Origin: Ascarosepion bandense
Lineage: Eukaryota; Mollusca; Cephalopoda; Sepiida; Sepiidae
Assembly: GCA_037127315.1 (NCBI GenBank)
Contig: JBBBDQ010000913.1
Span: 6,877,001 to 6,941,000 of the forward strand
DNA: 64,000 nt
Direction: 5' to 3'
The notes under the pieces were generated by a model. It was not told the DNA's origin and made no database searches. It was given only the letters and a program-made list of their open reading frames with translations. Every line of letters starts with the position of its first letter. The first letter of the stretch is position 1. Shown here piece by piece: positions 45,331-56,153 of the stretch. The position numbers and the translations under genes were made by a program.

Positions 45331-45345
<15 letters not shown>
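44788..45345. mobile_element. Foldback element built from PLE 5' ends
   Basis: Arms of about 200 bp in inverted orientation (44788-44992 and 45140-45340) around a 145-bp spacer. Example: tactcacggataatctttcg at 44878 pairs with cgcaaaagattatccgtgag at 45224. The right arm reads IIREYEWILLKISKHN then [14 protein letters not shown], like the PLE N-terminal region. Inverted terminal copies are known for Penelope elements. Confidence 0.68.
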
Positions 45346-45376
<31 letters not shown>

Positions 45377-45411
45377 GTGTGTGTGTGTGTGTGTGTATTT
45401 AAACTTCAAAT

Positions 45412-45473
<62 letters not shown>

Positions 45474-45480
45474 GTGTGGG
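45330..45480. repeat. (AC)n/(TG)n/(AC)n microsatellite cluster
   Basis: Alternating ac, tg and ac tracts with at centres, able to fold back on itself. Confidence 0.92.
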
Positions 45481-45489
45481 GGGGGGACG

Positions 45490-46075
45490 ATGTAAAAATT
45501 TCAGATAGAGTATATATATATAAAATGCCAATATGAATAAAAACAAAAGGAAAATGATCTTAGTTTACGCGTTTTGTCCTCTGAGAGATTTTATCGAAGC
45601 GAATATAATGATTCTGTTTTGTAACAAGTCAAAAAACAATAACTTTTGCAAAATTAATCAAATTCTTCAGCCCAAATATCTAAAATTCAATAAAATATTT
45701 GATTACGGAAAATATTTTTCAAAATTATGAAGACTACCAAGTACTTAAATTGTATATAAAAGCAATTAGATAGTAATTAAATTGACCATAGTTGTCGCTC
45801 TTATTTTCGGATAATGTCGTGTATGAGGATCCATATCTACGAAAATCGATGTTTATACACATACAATAAATTCAAAATTCTTTTAAAATGATTAGTACTT
45901 GGTAATTTATAAAAAGATCTTTCCATTTATGATTCGTAAATATAGTTTTTACTTAATATTAATATCATATGAAAGGGTAAAATTAATACAGATCTATAAA
46001 TGATTTAAAACTTAATAAATTATTCTAATTAAAATTTAAAAAAAGGAAAAACATTCTTGTAAAATTACTATTATT
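45490..46075 (+). repeat. Dispersed repeat of about 585 bp, copy 1 (PLE-like)
   Basis: Nearly identical to 53535-54115, 8 kb away. The frame at 45533 ends NNNFCKINQILQPKYLKFNK, reminiscent of the PLE N-terminal 'N.I.PKFLRF' block, and is followed by stops. The start resembles 7540-7630. Confidence 0.7.
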
Positions 46076-46165
46076 CATAGGAAAAAATGTTTTATTCTTA
46101 AGACAATAGTGCCCATAGTATATTTTATTTATAAATGCAATTAAAATATATATATATATATTTAA

Positions 46166-46420
46166 ACGAGTTGTTTCGCTACCGAGGTTTCTACCATGAG
46201 TGGTGTCTTTAGGCGATTTTTAATAACTATTTATTCAAAATTTATTAATAACTAGTTATTAAAAATCGCCTGAAGACACCACTCATGGTAAAAAACTTGG
46301 GTAGCGAAATAACTTGTTTAAAAATGGAAAATATTCAAAAGCTCTACAATATAATTGTATCGAACACTTTTTAATACAAATGTGTACTGGTCTAACCCTA
46401 TTATGAAAAAAAAACTAAGT
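46166..46420. repeat. Repeat family G, foldback copy (empty-site allele for the LTR)
   Basis: Arms 46168-46240 and 46255-46328 are inverted (aggtttctaccatgagtggt pairing with accactcatggtaaaaaact). The continuation to 46405 matches 14275-14330 and 14831 onward without the 500-bp LTR. Confidence 0.78.
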
Positions 46421-46430
46421 ATTAAACGAT

Positions 46431-46538
<108 letters not shown>

Positions 46539-46539
46539 G

Positions 46540-47265
46540 ACGAGTTCAATTCGTTCCCAGACCGAATTGATGTTTCAATTTACTTGTAGCAATTTTTCTT
46601 ATTGAAACTAACAGAAAAACAATTAATCCGTTCCAACCCCCGAAAACACCCAACATGGCTATTTTTAAGCAGAAAAAGTGCAGTTTAAAAATTAACAACA
46701 ATAAAACGTGCTATTTGTTAGAAATCGATTACATCAGCGAGCAAATCTATCGATTACCTCCCTTTACCTCAATCACTGGTAGTCGCTATGTATGACGGTC
46801 GCTTGTTCTGCCAATTTTTACTCGTCGTACGATAAAAAAATTCCCACAAATGGTGGCTAGTATAGCAAGGTACTCGCACAATGGTACAATTGTACTACTA
46901 CTACTACTACTACTACTACTAATATATATATATATTTTGAACCAATTGTTTGCTGCTATGAAAATTTGTAGATTGTTTAATTCTAGACAATTTTTCTCGC
47001 CAGAATCTACCTTCGGTATTTATGATGTCTACTATTCATCTGAGCATTGAACATTGCTACCACACCTGACAGTAGATTGGCAAGTTGATCCCTGTTGCAG
47101 AAGCGTGCTCAGGAATATTTCTATGTCTTGAAAGTCAACCCGAGGTTTACGCTATAACCATGTTGAGTAGACTTCAGTTACATTTTCTGGACGAGAGCAC
47201 ATAACCTAGCTTGAACAGTAGTTGAATTAGGTCTGTACTTTCATACCCCCGGTTTAGATGACTCA
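46540..47265. other. Mostly unassigned; (CTA)n at 46893-46922
   Basis: Short open frames only. 47040-47220 is more G+C-rich but no product is recognised on either strand. Confidence 0.45.
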
Positions 47266-47267
47266 TT

Positions 47268-47412
47268 AACATCATTTACTAATACCCTTAGGAAAGGTAC
47301 GAATCCATCTCTTCTCCCTCCAGCTATGGGTAAATAGCAGAAAAGACTGTTTTATAGCCTTGGTTCGCAACTAGTCTACTGTAGTAAGAATCGGCAACCT
47401 ACTGCGAAAAAC
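47268..47412 (+). repeat. SINE family A, fragment
   Basis: Body only (taatacccttaggaaaggta ... aacctactgcga), adjoining the next copy. Confidence 0.7.
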
Positions 47413-47728
47413 CGGATGTGCGTTGTGGTGCAACTGGATGTGCGTTGTGGTGCAGTGGATATTGACTCGGAACGACGAATCGGGGAACCGAGTTCGAATA
47501 CCAGTTGAATTCCTTGCATTCATTTACCTACAAATACTATTGGGAAAGGTATTAATCTGTCTTTTTCCTTCCAGTTATGGGTTAATAAAAGGACAGATTG
47601 ATCGGCAACTAGTCTACCGGAGAAAGCAATGACAGCCTACTGCGGGATAAACTTCTGCCCTGTCAGTCATGTCTCTTTCGAGACATGATCGCACAAAGCG
47701 TGCATCACGTATGGCACTTAACTGACTG
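47413..47728 (+). repeat. SINE family A, full-length copy
   Basis: Head ggatgtgcgttgtggtgc, whose first 22 bp or so are duplicated in tandem, through hairpin catgtctctttcgagacatg to ggcacttaactgactg. 47730-48110 is unassigned apart from a block (48025-48100) shared with 42420-42500. Confidence 0.88.
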
Positions 47729-48112
47729 CGAGAAAATCTTCACTCCGCATGTGTTTGGAGACCGCTTGTGGAGCTAGAAAAAGTTCCATGACACTTCTAG
47801 AGAAGAAGCCGACTCAGCCCACTCAGGATGAATACTGTCACAACTTAAAAGTAACTGCAACCATTGACAGATTCTGAATAGGTTAATCTACTTATTTTTA
47901 CTGACAAAGTCCGGGTGGACCCCGTGGTATGGCTTTTCAGCGATTTCATAACGTTTCTGCACGCTGGGATTGTCTGGTTAATCAGATGTCATCAAGAAGT
48001 TATCTCATTGACAAATCGACTTGATTGATTTGTTTTTTACGGTTTATCAACCTTTTACAGATTATTTAAAGTCAGAAAATATTTTAGATTATATTTTTTT
48101 TTGGAGACAGTA

Positions 48113-48240
48113 ATGATTAATTCATAACTGGGCAGAGAACAGGTGGATTCTTGCCTTTCCCAAGGGTATTTGTGCGTAAGTAAATATAAGGAACCCGACT
48201 TGAATTGGAACTTGGCTCTTTGTTTACCAATTCCAAGCAG
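48113..48240 (-). repeat. SINE family A, fragment
   Basis: Body and head part (tttcccaagggtatttgtgc ... ttggaacttggctctttgtt). Confidence 0.65.
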
Positions 48241-48242
48241 TT

Positions 48243-48645
48243 ACCATTAAAGCATCTACAAATCCCAGAGAGAAGGAGAGAGTTGGAGTACACAAACATG
48301 ATGAGAAAAAGAGAGAGTTGGAACAAACAGACATGATGAGAGAGGGAGAGATTTGGAATGAACAAACATATTGTGAGAATGAGAGAGAGAGAGAGAGAGT
48401 TGAAATAAACAGACATGATAAGAGAGAGAGACAGTTGGAACACACAGGCATGATGAGTGAGAGATGGAATAAACACGATGAGAGAGAGAGAGAGAGAAAG
48501 AGTTAGAACAAGTAGATATGATGAGAGAGAGAGAGAGAGAGAGAGTTGGAATAAACAGACATGGTGAGAAAGAGAGAGAATTAGAGAGAGGGAAGAAGAG
48601 AGTTGGAATACACAGCTATAATGTGGGAGTGTGTTGGAATAATCT

Positions 48646-48685
<40 letters not shown>

Positions 48686-49112
48686 TGGAACAAACAGATA
48701 TGGTATGAAAGAGTGATAGACAAGGAGAGAAAGTTGGAATAAACAGAAATGATGAGATAGAGAGTTGGAATAAGCAGACATGATGAGAGAGAGAGGGGGG
48801 AGAAAGAGTTGGAAAACAGACGTGATAAGAGATAGAGAGATTTGGAATAAACAGACATTGATATGTCCCGGAAAGAGATATATATCAATACGAGGTTGTT
48901 AAGTGGTTTAGGCAAATGTAACAGGGTAGTACTCGTCGTATGCAGTGCCCTGAGACGTAGATGTAGTCAGTAGATGTAGTAGATCTCTAGTGGAAGATCT
49001 CTAGATCTCTCTCTGGACGACCTTGTCTTCGTCTGTATTTAGGGCTGACACCAGCCAATCACATTCCAGAGAGGGGAAACCTAGGTGTATACATATTCAT
49101 TACATCAGACAT

Positions 49113-49162
<50 letters not shown>

Positions 49163-49528
49163 AAATAAACAGACATGATGAGAGAGAGAGAGAACTGGAA
49201 TAAACAAACATGATGAGAAAGAGAGAGCGAGAGTAAGTTGGAATACACAGACATAATATGGGAGAGAGTTGGAACAAACAGACATGGTATAAGAGAGAGT
49301 GTGTGTGTGAGAGAGAGAGAATTGGAATAAACAGAAATAGTGAGAGAGAGAGAGAGAGAGTTGGAATACAGACATGATGAGAGAGAGGGGGAGAGAATTG
49401 GAATAAACAGACATGATGAGAGAGAGAACTGGAATAAACAAACATGATGAGAAAGAGAGAGAGAGCGAGAGTAAGTTGGAATACACAGACATAATATGGG
49501 AGAGAGTTGGAACAAACAGACATGGTAT

Positions 49529-49560
<32 letters not shown>

Positions 49561-50164
49561 ATTGGAATAAATAGAAATAGTGAAAGAGAGAGTTGGAATA
49601 CAGACATGATGAGAGAGAGAGGGGGAGAGAGTTGGAATATACAAACATAATGAGAGAGAGAACTGGAATAAACAAACATGATGAGAAAGAGAGAGAGAGA
49701 GAGAGAGAGTAAGTTGGAATACACAGACATAATATGGGAGAGAGTTGGAACAAACAGACATTGTATAAGAGAGTGTGTGTGTGTGTGAGAGAGAGAATTG
49801 GAATAAACAGAAATGGTGAGAGAGAGAGAGTTGGAATACAGACATGATGAGAGAGAGAGGGGGAGAGAGTTGGAATACACAGACATAATATGGGAGAGAG
49901 TTGGAACAAACAGACATGGTATAAGAGAGAGTGTGTGTGTGTGAGAGAGAGAGAATTGGAATAAACAGAAATGGTGAGAGAGAGAGAGAGAGAGAGTTGG
50001 AATACAGACATGATGAGAGAGAGGGGGAGAGAATTGGAATAAACAGACATGATGAGAGAGAGAACTGGAATAAACAAACATGATGAGAAAGAGAGAGAGA
50101 GCGAGAGTAAGTTGGAATACACAGACATAATATGGGAGAGAGTTGGAACAAACAGACATGGTAT

Positions 50165-50196
<32 letters not shown>

Positions 50197-50700
50197 ATTG
50201 GAATAAACAGAAATAGTGAGAGAGAGAGAGTTGGAATACAGACATGATGAGAGAGAGAGGGGGGAGAGAGTTGGAATATACAAACATAATGAGAGAGAGA
50301 ACTGGAATAAACAAACATGATGAGAGAAAGAGAGAGAGAGAGAGCGAGTAAGTTGGAATACACAGACATAATATGGGAGAGAGTTGGAACAAACAGACAT
50401 TGTATAAGAGAGTGTGTGTGTGTGTGTGAGAGAGAGAGAATTGGAATAAACAGAAATGGTGAGAGAGAGAGAGTTGGAATACAGACATGATGAGAGAGAG
50501 AGAGAGAGAGGGGGAGAGAGTTGGAATATACAAACATAATGAGAGAGAGAGAGTTGGAATACACAAACATGATGAGAGAGAGAGAGTTGGAAAAAGCAGG
50601 AATGATGAGAGAGAGAGAGAGAGGGAGAGAGGTGGAATACACAGACATGATGACAGAGAAAGAGAAAGAGAGTGAGAGAGAGTTAAACTAAACAGATATG
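48243..50700. repeat. GA-rich minisatellite with 235-bp higher-order unit
   Basis: Basic module gttggaataaacagacatga plus a (ga)n run of variable length. In 49.1-50.6 kb the marker actggaataaacaaacatga recurs at 49194, 49428, 49662, 50064 and 50301 (spacings 234, 234, 402, 237). The plus strand is purine-rich. A complex break at 48870-49100 interrupts it. The minus-strand frames of 431-554 codons (SLSLSL, HHVCLF) are products of the repeat, not genes. Confidence 0.95.
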
Positions 50701-50759
50701 ATGGGAAGATGTGAAAAATATGTGAAACGCAGTGTGTGGGATCACGGGGAAAATTAAAA

Positions 50760-51000
50760 AACAAAAAAACAAAAGTATGAATATTTTAATAGTCGGGCGC
50801 CCCCGTGTATTACGGACGTGAGTGTTCGCCTGAATGAACATAACATCAAAAAGATAATAAATAGATTCAGAAGCGGCTTTTCATGGATGTTTTACAGCAC
50901 TTTATAACAGAACAGATCGTCAAGCCACGAGTCTTCTAACTGAACTGGGTCTTAGTGGCCTCACATGTATTGCTGCTATAACAGCGGTGTATCCAGGCTA
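50760..51000. other. No recognised feature
   Basis: Moderately complex sequence between two arrays; no match. Confidence 0.4.
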
Positions 51001-51317
51001 AGATAACCTAATGGATCCCATATTGCTTCAGGGTAGTTTGGAATTCTGAGTTTTCTTTCACTTTCAAAGGTAAGAGAACCTTTCTAGTCCGATTTAACCC
51101 ATAGCTGATAAGATAACCCAACGGAGCCCATGTCGCGTCAGGGTAGTTTTCAATTCTGAGTTTTCTTTCACCTTCAAAGGTAAGAGATCCTTTCTAGTCC
51201 GATTTAACCCATAGCTGATAAGATAACCCAACGGAGCCCATCCCGATCCAGGGTAGTTTTGAAGTCTGAATTTTCTTTCACCTTTAAAGGTAAGAGAACC
51301 TTTCTGGTGCGAAGAAT
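51001..51317. repeat. 110-bp tandem repeat, 2.9 copies
   Basis: agataaccta/agataaccca at 51001, 51111 and 51221; spacing exactly 110 bp. Confidence 0.94.
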
Positions 51318-51570
51318 GACTTATGTATACCTTTTCCAAGGCTATTTCAGCGATTGAAAGTAACGAACACTGGACCTCTACAAGTCGCTAACATTAATAC
51401 TACCCACATAGCCACTAGAAAAACGAGTTTTTACTTTAAAATGAAATAAAGGAAGACAATGAATTTCATAAGAAAGTGTCTCTCAATTTTTTCAGTTTAA
51501 ACTTTCTTACAGTTTTAGTATAGCAAGAAATAGCCATTTATGCGAGTCAGACTGAATGAGTCTAACAATG

Positions 51571-52192
51571 TGTTGGGGCGCTCTCCACCTTTCCACGGAA
51601 ATGGACTATTCGAATCACTATATAAAATAGTAGTGATTATACCTCGAGGAAGGAAGTCGAGTGAGCGAGTCGGTCGGGTATTTCCGATATTGCACCGGAA
51701 ATGTTCTACTAGTCAATTTATCACGTCTCTACGACGATCAGTCAGTTAAGTGCCATACGTGATACACGCTTAGGCGATCATGTCTCGAAAGAGACATGAC
51801 GGACTGGGCAGAAGATTATCCCGCAGTAGGTTGCCATTGCTTTCTGCGGTAGACTGGTTGCCGACCAAGGCTATAGAACCCAATCTGTCCTGTTATTTAA
51901 CCCATAACTGGAAGGAATAGACGGATTAATACTTTTCCCAAGGGTATTTGCGCGTAAGTGACTGCAATGAATTCAACTGGAATTCGAACTCGGCTCCCCA
52001 ATTTCTCGTTCCTAGCCGATATCCAATGCACCACAACGCACATCTACGACGATACTGTATACTAATTACCTTGTTCTGTATTCTACTAATCCTCACCTCT
52101 TGTAAATACTTCTTTCCTGTCAATACACCTACTTTTATACTATTACGTTGTTTTGTATTATTTTACATAATTCTGTTAGCCGACGTAATACA
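51571..52192. mobile_element. Possible solo LTR split by a SINE
   Basis: TGTTGGGGCGCTCTCC start, TATA-like ctatataaaatag at 51620, and TAATACA near 52192. Without the SINE it would be about 310 bp. No clear target duplication, so tentative. Confidence 0.35.
51739..52043 (-). repeat. SINE family A, full-length copy with target duplication
   Basis: 10-bp direct repeats ctacgacgat at 51729-51738 and 52044-52053 bracket a complete copy. Confidence 0.93.
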
Positions 52193-52263
52193 GTGAATGA
52201 TTAATTCAAGTAATAAATATTAAAAGCAATTGATAGTTAGGACGATTTAAAATTTGTTCTTAC

Positions 52264-52346
52264 TTTAGTTTGTTTCTGCAGCACCTCATTCCCACGGGAA
52301 CCGGACAGAACTAATCTTTTCATGATTGACCGCTCGTCTTCGGAAC
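52264..52346 (-). CDS. Transglutaminase exon: linker between catalytic core and barrel 1
   Basis: Minus-strand exon of 83 bp. The acceptor is aatttggttttag (AG at 52348-52347) and the donor gtaagaac (GT at 52263-52262). It enters with two bases of a split codon and leaves in phase 0. Translation SEDERSIMKRLVLSGSRG then NEVLQKQTK. In transglutaminases an 'ERS.M..A...' segment directly precedes the '..DV.F.L' barrel start, which is what the next exon (43092) encodes in compatible phase. The short length makes this exon less certain alone; splice sites, phase and order support it. No upstream catalytic exon was recognised to 64000. Confidence 0.75.
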
Positions 52347-52433
52347 CTAAAACCAAATTGAAATTAACAATTATTTCTACTTATCTGTTGTTATTCGTTA
52401 TCATATTAACAATTTAACTGAAGTCCATGTTCT

Positions 52434-52612
52434 ATAACAGGGTTTCTCAACCTTTTTAAGCAGCAGTACACATAGGAGCAAATGAAAATATCACAGCACA
52501 CTTAGCAACATTATTAAAATGTAAACATTTAAATGTTATTAAAATAAAACTATAGATTTAGAAAATATGCATTTATGAACTTGATTCCAACGTTCCTATT
52601 CAGCTATTTGAG
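52434..52612 (-). mobile_element. hAT element end, duplicated piece
   Basis: cagggtttctcaaccttttt at 52439 is the hAT 'CAG.GGTTCTCAACC' terminus. 52345-52612 is duplicated at 52615-53455, the second copy carrying the palindrome insertion. Confidence 0.65.
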
Positions 52613-52690
52613 CACCAAATTGAAATTAGCAAGTATTTCTAGTTATCTATTATTTATTATTATTCGTTATCATATTTAACTGAAGTCCAT

Positions 52691-53265
52691 GTGGTAAATT
52701 TTTGATTTGTTCCCCGAAGACCTTTACCCCTTCAAATCTTTCCAAAACATCCTTATTTCCGTGCAAATGTATAGGCTGAACTCAAATCGATAATTGTTTA
52801 TTGACGAAACCTACCTTCTTTCAAGTTAACTAACAGAAAAATATCGAACTTCTTGTCGTTGTTTATCTCACCCCCTAAGCACTCTTCAAAAATGTTATTC
52901 ACTGCAGAATGACTTCACGCGTAGTTTGTCGATTTTTCGGCCTTTTTACTTCCTTTTTGCAATTACTACGCGGAAATTGAGTTCCGAAACCAAACAAATC
53001 GCGGAGTCATTGCTCAAAGGAAGTAAATAGGCCGAAATAAGTATCCTACGCTTCAAGTCATTCAGCGATGAATCAGATAGGAGAACGGTGGTAAGGGGTG
53101 AGATATAGTCCGATTTGTTTCTGGTCGATAACATGAAAAAAGGTAGGTTTCTTCAATTAACAATTATCGATTTGAGTTCAGCATATACATTTGCACGGAA
53201 TTAAGAATGTTTTAGAAAGATTTGACGGGATAAAGGCCTTCGGGGAACAAATAAAAAATTTACCG
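52691..53265. mobile_element. 575-bp palindromic foldback element
   Basis: Two arms of about 280 bp meet near 52977: gatttgttccccgaagacct at 52698 pairs with aaggccttcggggaacaaat at 53233, and tttatctcaccccctaag pairs with ggtaaggggtgagatata. Flanked by tccat at 52686-52690 and 53266-53270. The sister duplicate at about 52420-52445 lacks the insertion and shows the empty site. Confidence 0.85.
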
Positions 53266-53534
53266 TCCATAACAGGGTTTCTCAACCTTTTTAAGCAACA
53301 GTACACATAGGAGAAAATGAAAATATCACAGCACTCTTAGCAACGTTATTAAAAGGTATAAATTTAAAGGTTATAAAATAAAACCATAAATTTAAAAAAT
53401 ATGCATTTATGAACTTGATTACAACGTTCCTATTCAGTTATTTGAGCTGCATATTTAGTGTGAAACCCGTGTTAGCGGTTATTTTTTTCAAGATTTTTCA
53501 ATGTTTGGTTGAATGTGTGTGTGTGTGGGGGGCG

Positions 53535-54115
53535 GTGTGAAAATTTCAGATAGAGTATATATATATATAAAATGTCACTATGAATAAAGACAAAAGGAAA
53601 ATAATCTTAGTTTACGCGTTTTGTCCTCTGAGAGATTTTATCGAAGCAAATGTAAAGATTCTGTTTTGTGACAAGTCAAAAAAAAACAAAAACAAAAAAC
53701 AAAACAATAACTTTTGCAAAATTAATCAAATTCTTCATCCCAAATATCTAAAATTCAATAAAATGTTTGATTACGGAAAATATTTTCCAAAATTATGAAG
53801 ACTACCAAGTACTTAAATTGTATATGAAAGTAATTAGATAGTAATTAAATTGACCATAGTTGTCGCTCTTATTTTCGGATAATGTCGTGTATGAGGATCC
53901 ATATCTACGAAAATCGATGTTTATGCACATACAATAAATTCAAAATTCTTTTAAAATGATTAGTACTTGGTAATTTATAAAAAGATCTTTCCATTTATGA
54001 TTCGTAAATATAGTTTTTACTTAATATTAATATCATATGAAAGGGTAAAATTAATACAGATCTATAAAAGATTTAAAACTTAATAAATTATTCTAATTAA
54101 AATTTAAAAAAAGAA
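53535..54115 (+). repeat. Dispersed repeat of about 585 bp, copy 2
   Basis: Matches 45490-46075 almost throughout (ttagtttacgcgttttgtcc ... attaatacagatctataaa). It interrupts the hAT coding remnant. Confidence 0.85.
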
Positions 54116-54375
54116 AAAACACTCAAGACCCTTATTTTTTGAACATAGTCTTTCTTGCTTCTTATTTTTTACGCTATTTAGGATTAAGAATTCTAAATAA
54201 CAAATAAAAAGTAGAAAATTGCAATAAAACAGATAAAGCCTTTTTATCTAATGTTGGATATTCCTTTTGTATTGAAATCCAAAATGCATCAATGGGTACC
54301 ATCAAATGTTTTATTTTGAGTCCTTAATCCTCAGAAATGACAATATTTCGTGACACACTTAACAAGATTGCACTT

Positions 54376-54720
54376 TAGTATTTGTACATATTTATGAGAT
54401 GAGGTAGTATTTACAATATTTACATTATTCGGACTATTGTCCCCATCTTTGTTGCTATTTGTACGACGTTTCGGCCGTTTTACGCTCCGACATTCTTCAG
54501 GTGCTAGGAATTTTGAACCGAACCCTTTATGACAATCACTGGGATATATCGTTATCTAATCGAGGCTTTACGCAAGGAATGAGAATGATATATGCCAGTG
54601 ATAAAAGGTTCGGTTCAAAATTCCTAGCACCTGAAGAAGGCCGGATCGTACAACGGCCGAAACGTCGTACAAATGGCAACAAAGATGAGGACAATAGTCC
54701 GAATAATGTAAATATTGTAG
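54376..54720. mobile_element. Foldback element, family F, with 10-bp target duplication
   Basis: Arms of about 115 bp (54395-54530 and 54605-54718) in inverted orientation. Perfect 10-bp direct repeats gattgcactt at 54366-54375 and 54721-54730. Each arm has the ctgaagaaggccgg ... cggccgaaacgtcg motif. Confidence 0.88.
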
Positions 54721-54975
54721 GATTGCACTTGAGTGCTGCAGCACAGTGGTTGAGAATCATTCATCTAAACTGACAAATTTAAGCTTTGAAGTTTAACAGT
54801 CATGGTACAAGAGATACAATAAAGGACCAGAAAAAAAGTTTCATATGAAAACAATTACTACTGATTTATTCTTTTCTTTCTCTGTTTTTCATTCACCTTT
54901 GTGATCTTTGGCTTTTAATTTAGTTATTTTGCTCGTAATAAATAACTACAGCACAGCAGTTGGGAGTCATTGTAA

Positions 54976-56053
54976 TAATCAAGATCTGATAATTGTATTA
55001 AATAAAGATAATTCTCATACAAAATGGTTGCAATAATAAAACAGTAATAATTCCAGAGTTTAAACTTGTGATGTAAAAATATTGAAAAGTAAAATGCAAC
55101 TTCCACTAGCAAACAAATTACAATAGATTGACAAGCATAGAAAAATATAAACATGCAGATAACTAGAATTTGTACACGGCTCTCCAATTTCTCATTCTGA
55201 GCCAATATCCACTGCACCACAACACACAGCCAGTAAATTACACTTTTTAAATTCACTAACTGTTAATGTTCTTTCTACTATTAATAGTAGTATCCTTTCT
55301 AATTTTTGGTAATTCAGAAAATCAACATATTGATTATATCATTATTTTTTTTTTAATAATATGTGCTATCCATTTTTGTTGTTGCTGCTGCTGAAAGTTT
55401 GCAAGTTACATGGTATTTACTATTTGTTCCTGGCATAGGACTATCTGAGAGGCAACTGAAACTTTTGTCCAACCATCAATATGAAGAGGATCTGCAACAT
55501 GCTATCAGGAGGGTCGAACTTGCCCAGTGACATCCATCACCCACACTCCTGTATGACTCCGGCTCTTGACTCTTCAGGAGTAGTCTGGGCCTTCATGGCC
55601 ATCTCCATCACTACCACCAAAGGGGAGAAAGAGAATAAGTAGAGAGGATGATGATCACAATGATTGGCTGCAAGCAGGCTCCATCAACAACTATCTAATA
55701 AAGCTCTTTGCAATTTTGTAATAACAGTTTATAGAGCTTGATGAAGGACTGTGTTCTTTAAGAACTAAAGGATTTACCGACTTTAAGCCATTTTTAATCA
55801 TTGATCTAAGAAAATTTAACAGTTAAAGAAAACCCCTGAAATATTAGGTCATAGCCCATCTCACCATATCAAGATCTGATAATTGTATTAAATAAAGATA
55901 ATTCTCATACAAAATGGTTGCAATAATAAAACAGTAATAATTCCAGAGTTTAAACTTGTGATGTAAAAATATTGAAACGTAAAATGCAACTTTCACTAGC
56001 AAACAAATTACAATAGCTTGACAAGCATAGAAAAATATAAACATGCAGATAAC
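54976..56053. repeat. 187-bp direct repeats flanking about 700 bp
   Basis: 54976-55162 and 55869-56053 (atcaagatctgataattgta ... aaaaatataaacatgcagat) are nearly identical. The interval holds a SINE A head piece (55165-55228) and, at 55470-55640, a G+C-richer plus-strand frame ending ITTTKGEKENK that I cannot assign. Confidence 0.8.
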
Positions 56054-56153
56054 AATAAAGAGATCGTGATTAACGGAAAAATTGTTTAAATTTCATGTTC
56101 TTTAAAAAAAGCATATTTTAATTTCCGTTCCAATGATTGGAAATATGAATATC

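Larger units (their letters stand above)
53272..54760 (-). mobile_element. hAT transposon remnant, nested insertions
   Basis: Terminus cagggtttctcaacc at 53273. The minus strand at 54305-54185 reads FWISIQKEYPTLDKKALSVL then LQFSTFYL, the hAT C-terminal dimerisation block (ZBED5-like transposases). The final HIQPNIEKS lies at 53520-53490. Between them sits the 585-bp dispersed repeat (53535-54115), and a family F element sits at 54376-54720. A hAT-like end (cacagtggttgagaatcatt) is at 54743. Dead copy. Confidence 0.7.

Noticed and set aside
46850..47220. Possible exon in the 47-kb stretch
   Set aside because: Slightly richer in G+C, but no consistent frame, splice sites or recognised protein text on either strand.
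49059..50764. Open frames of 431, 529 and 554 codons on the minus strand
   Set aside because: They are three overlapping frames through the same GA-rich minisatellite; the text is only SLSLSL/HHVCLFQFS repeats and all three frames are open at once.
55844..56044. 66- and 110-codon minus-strand frames sharing text (MFIFFYACQ)
   Set aside because: They are the two copies of the 187-bp direct repeat, AT-rich and lacking conserved protein features.
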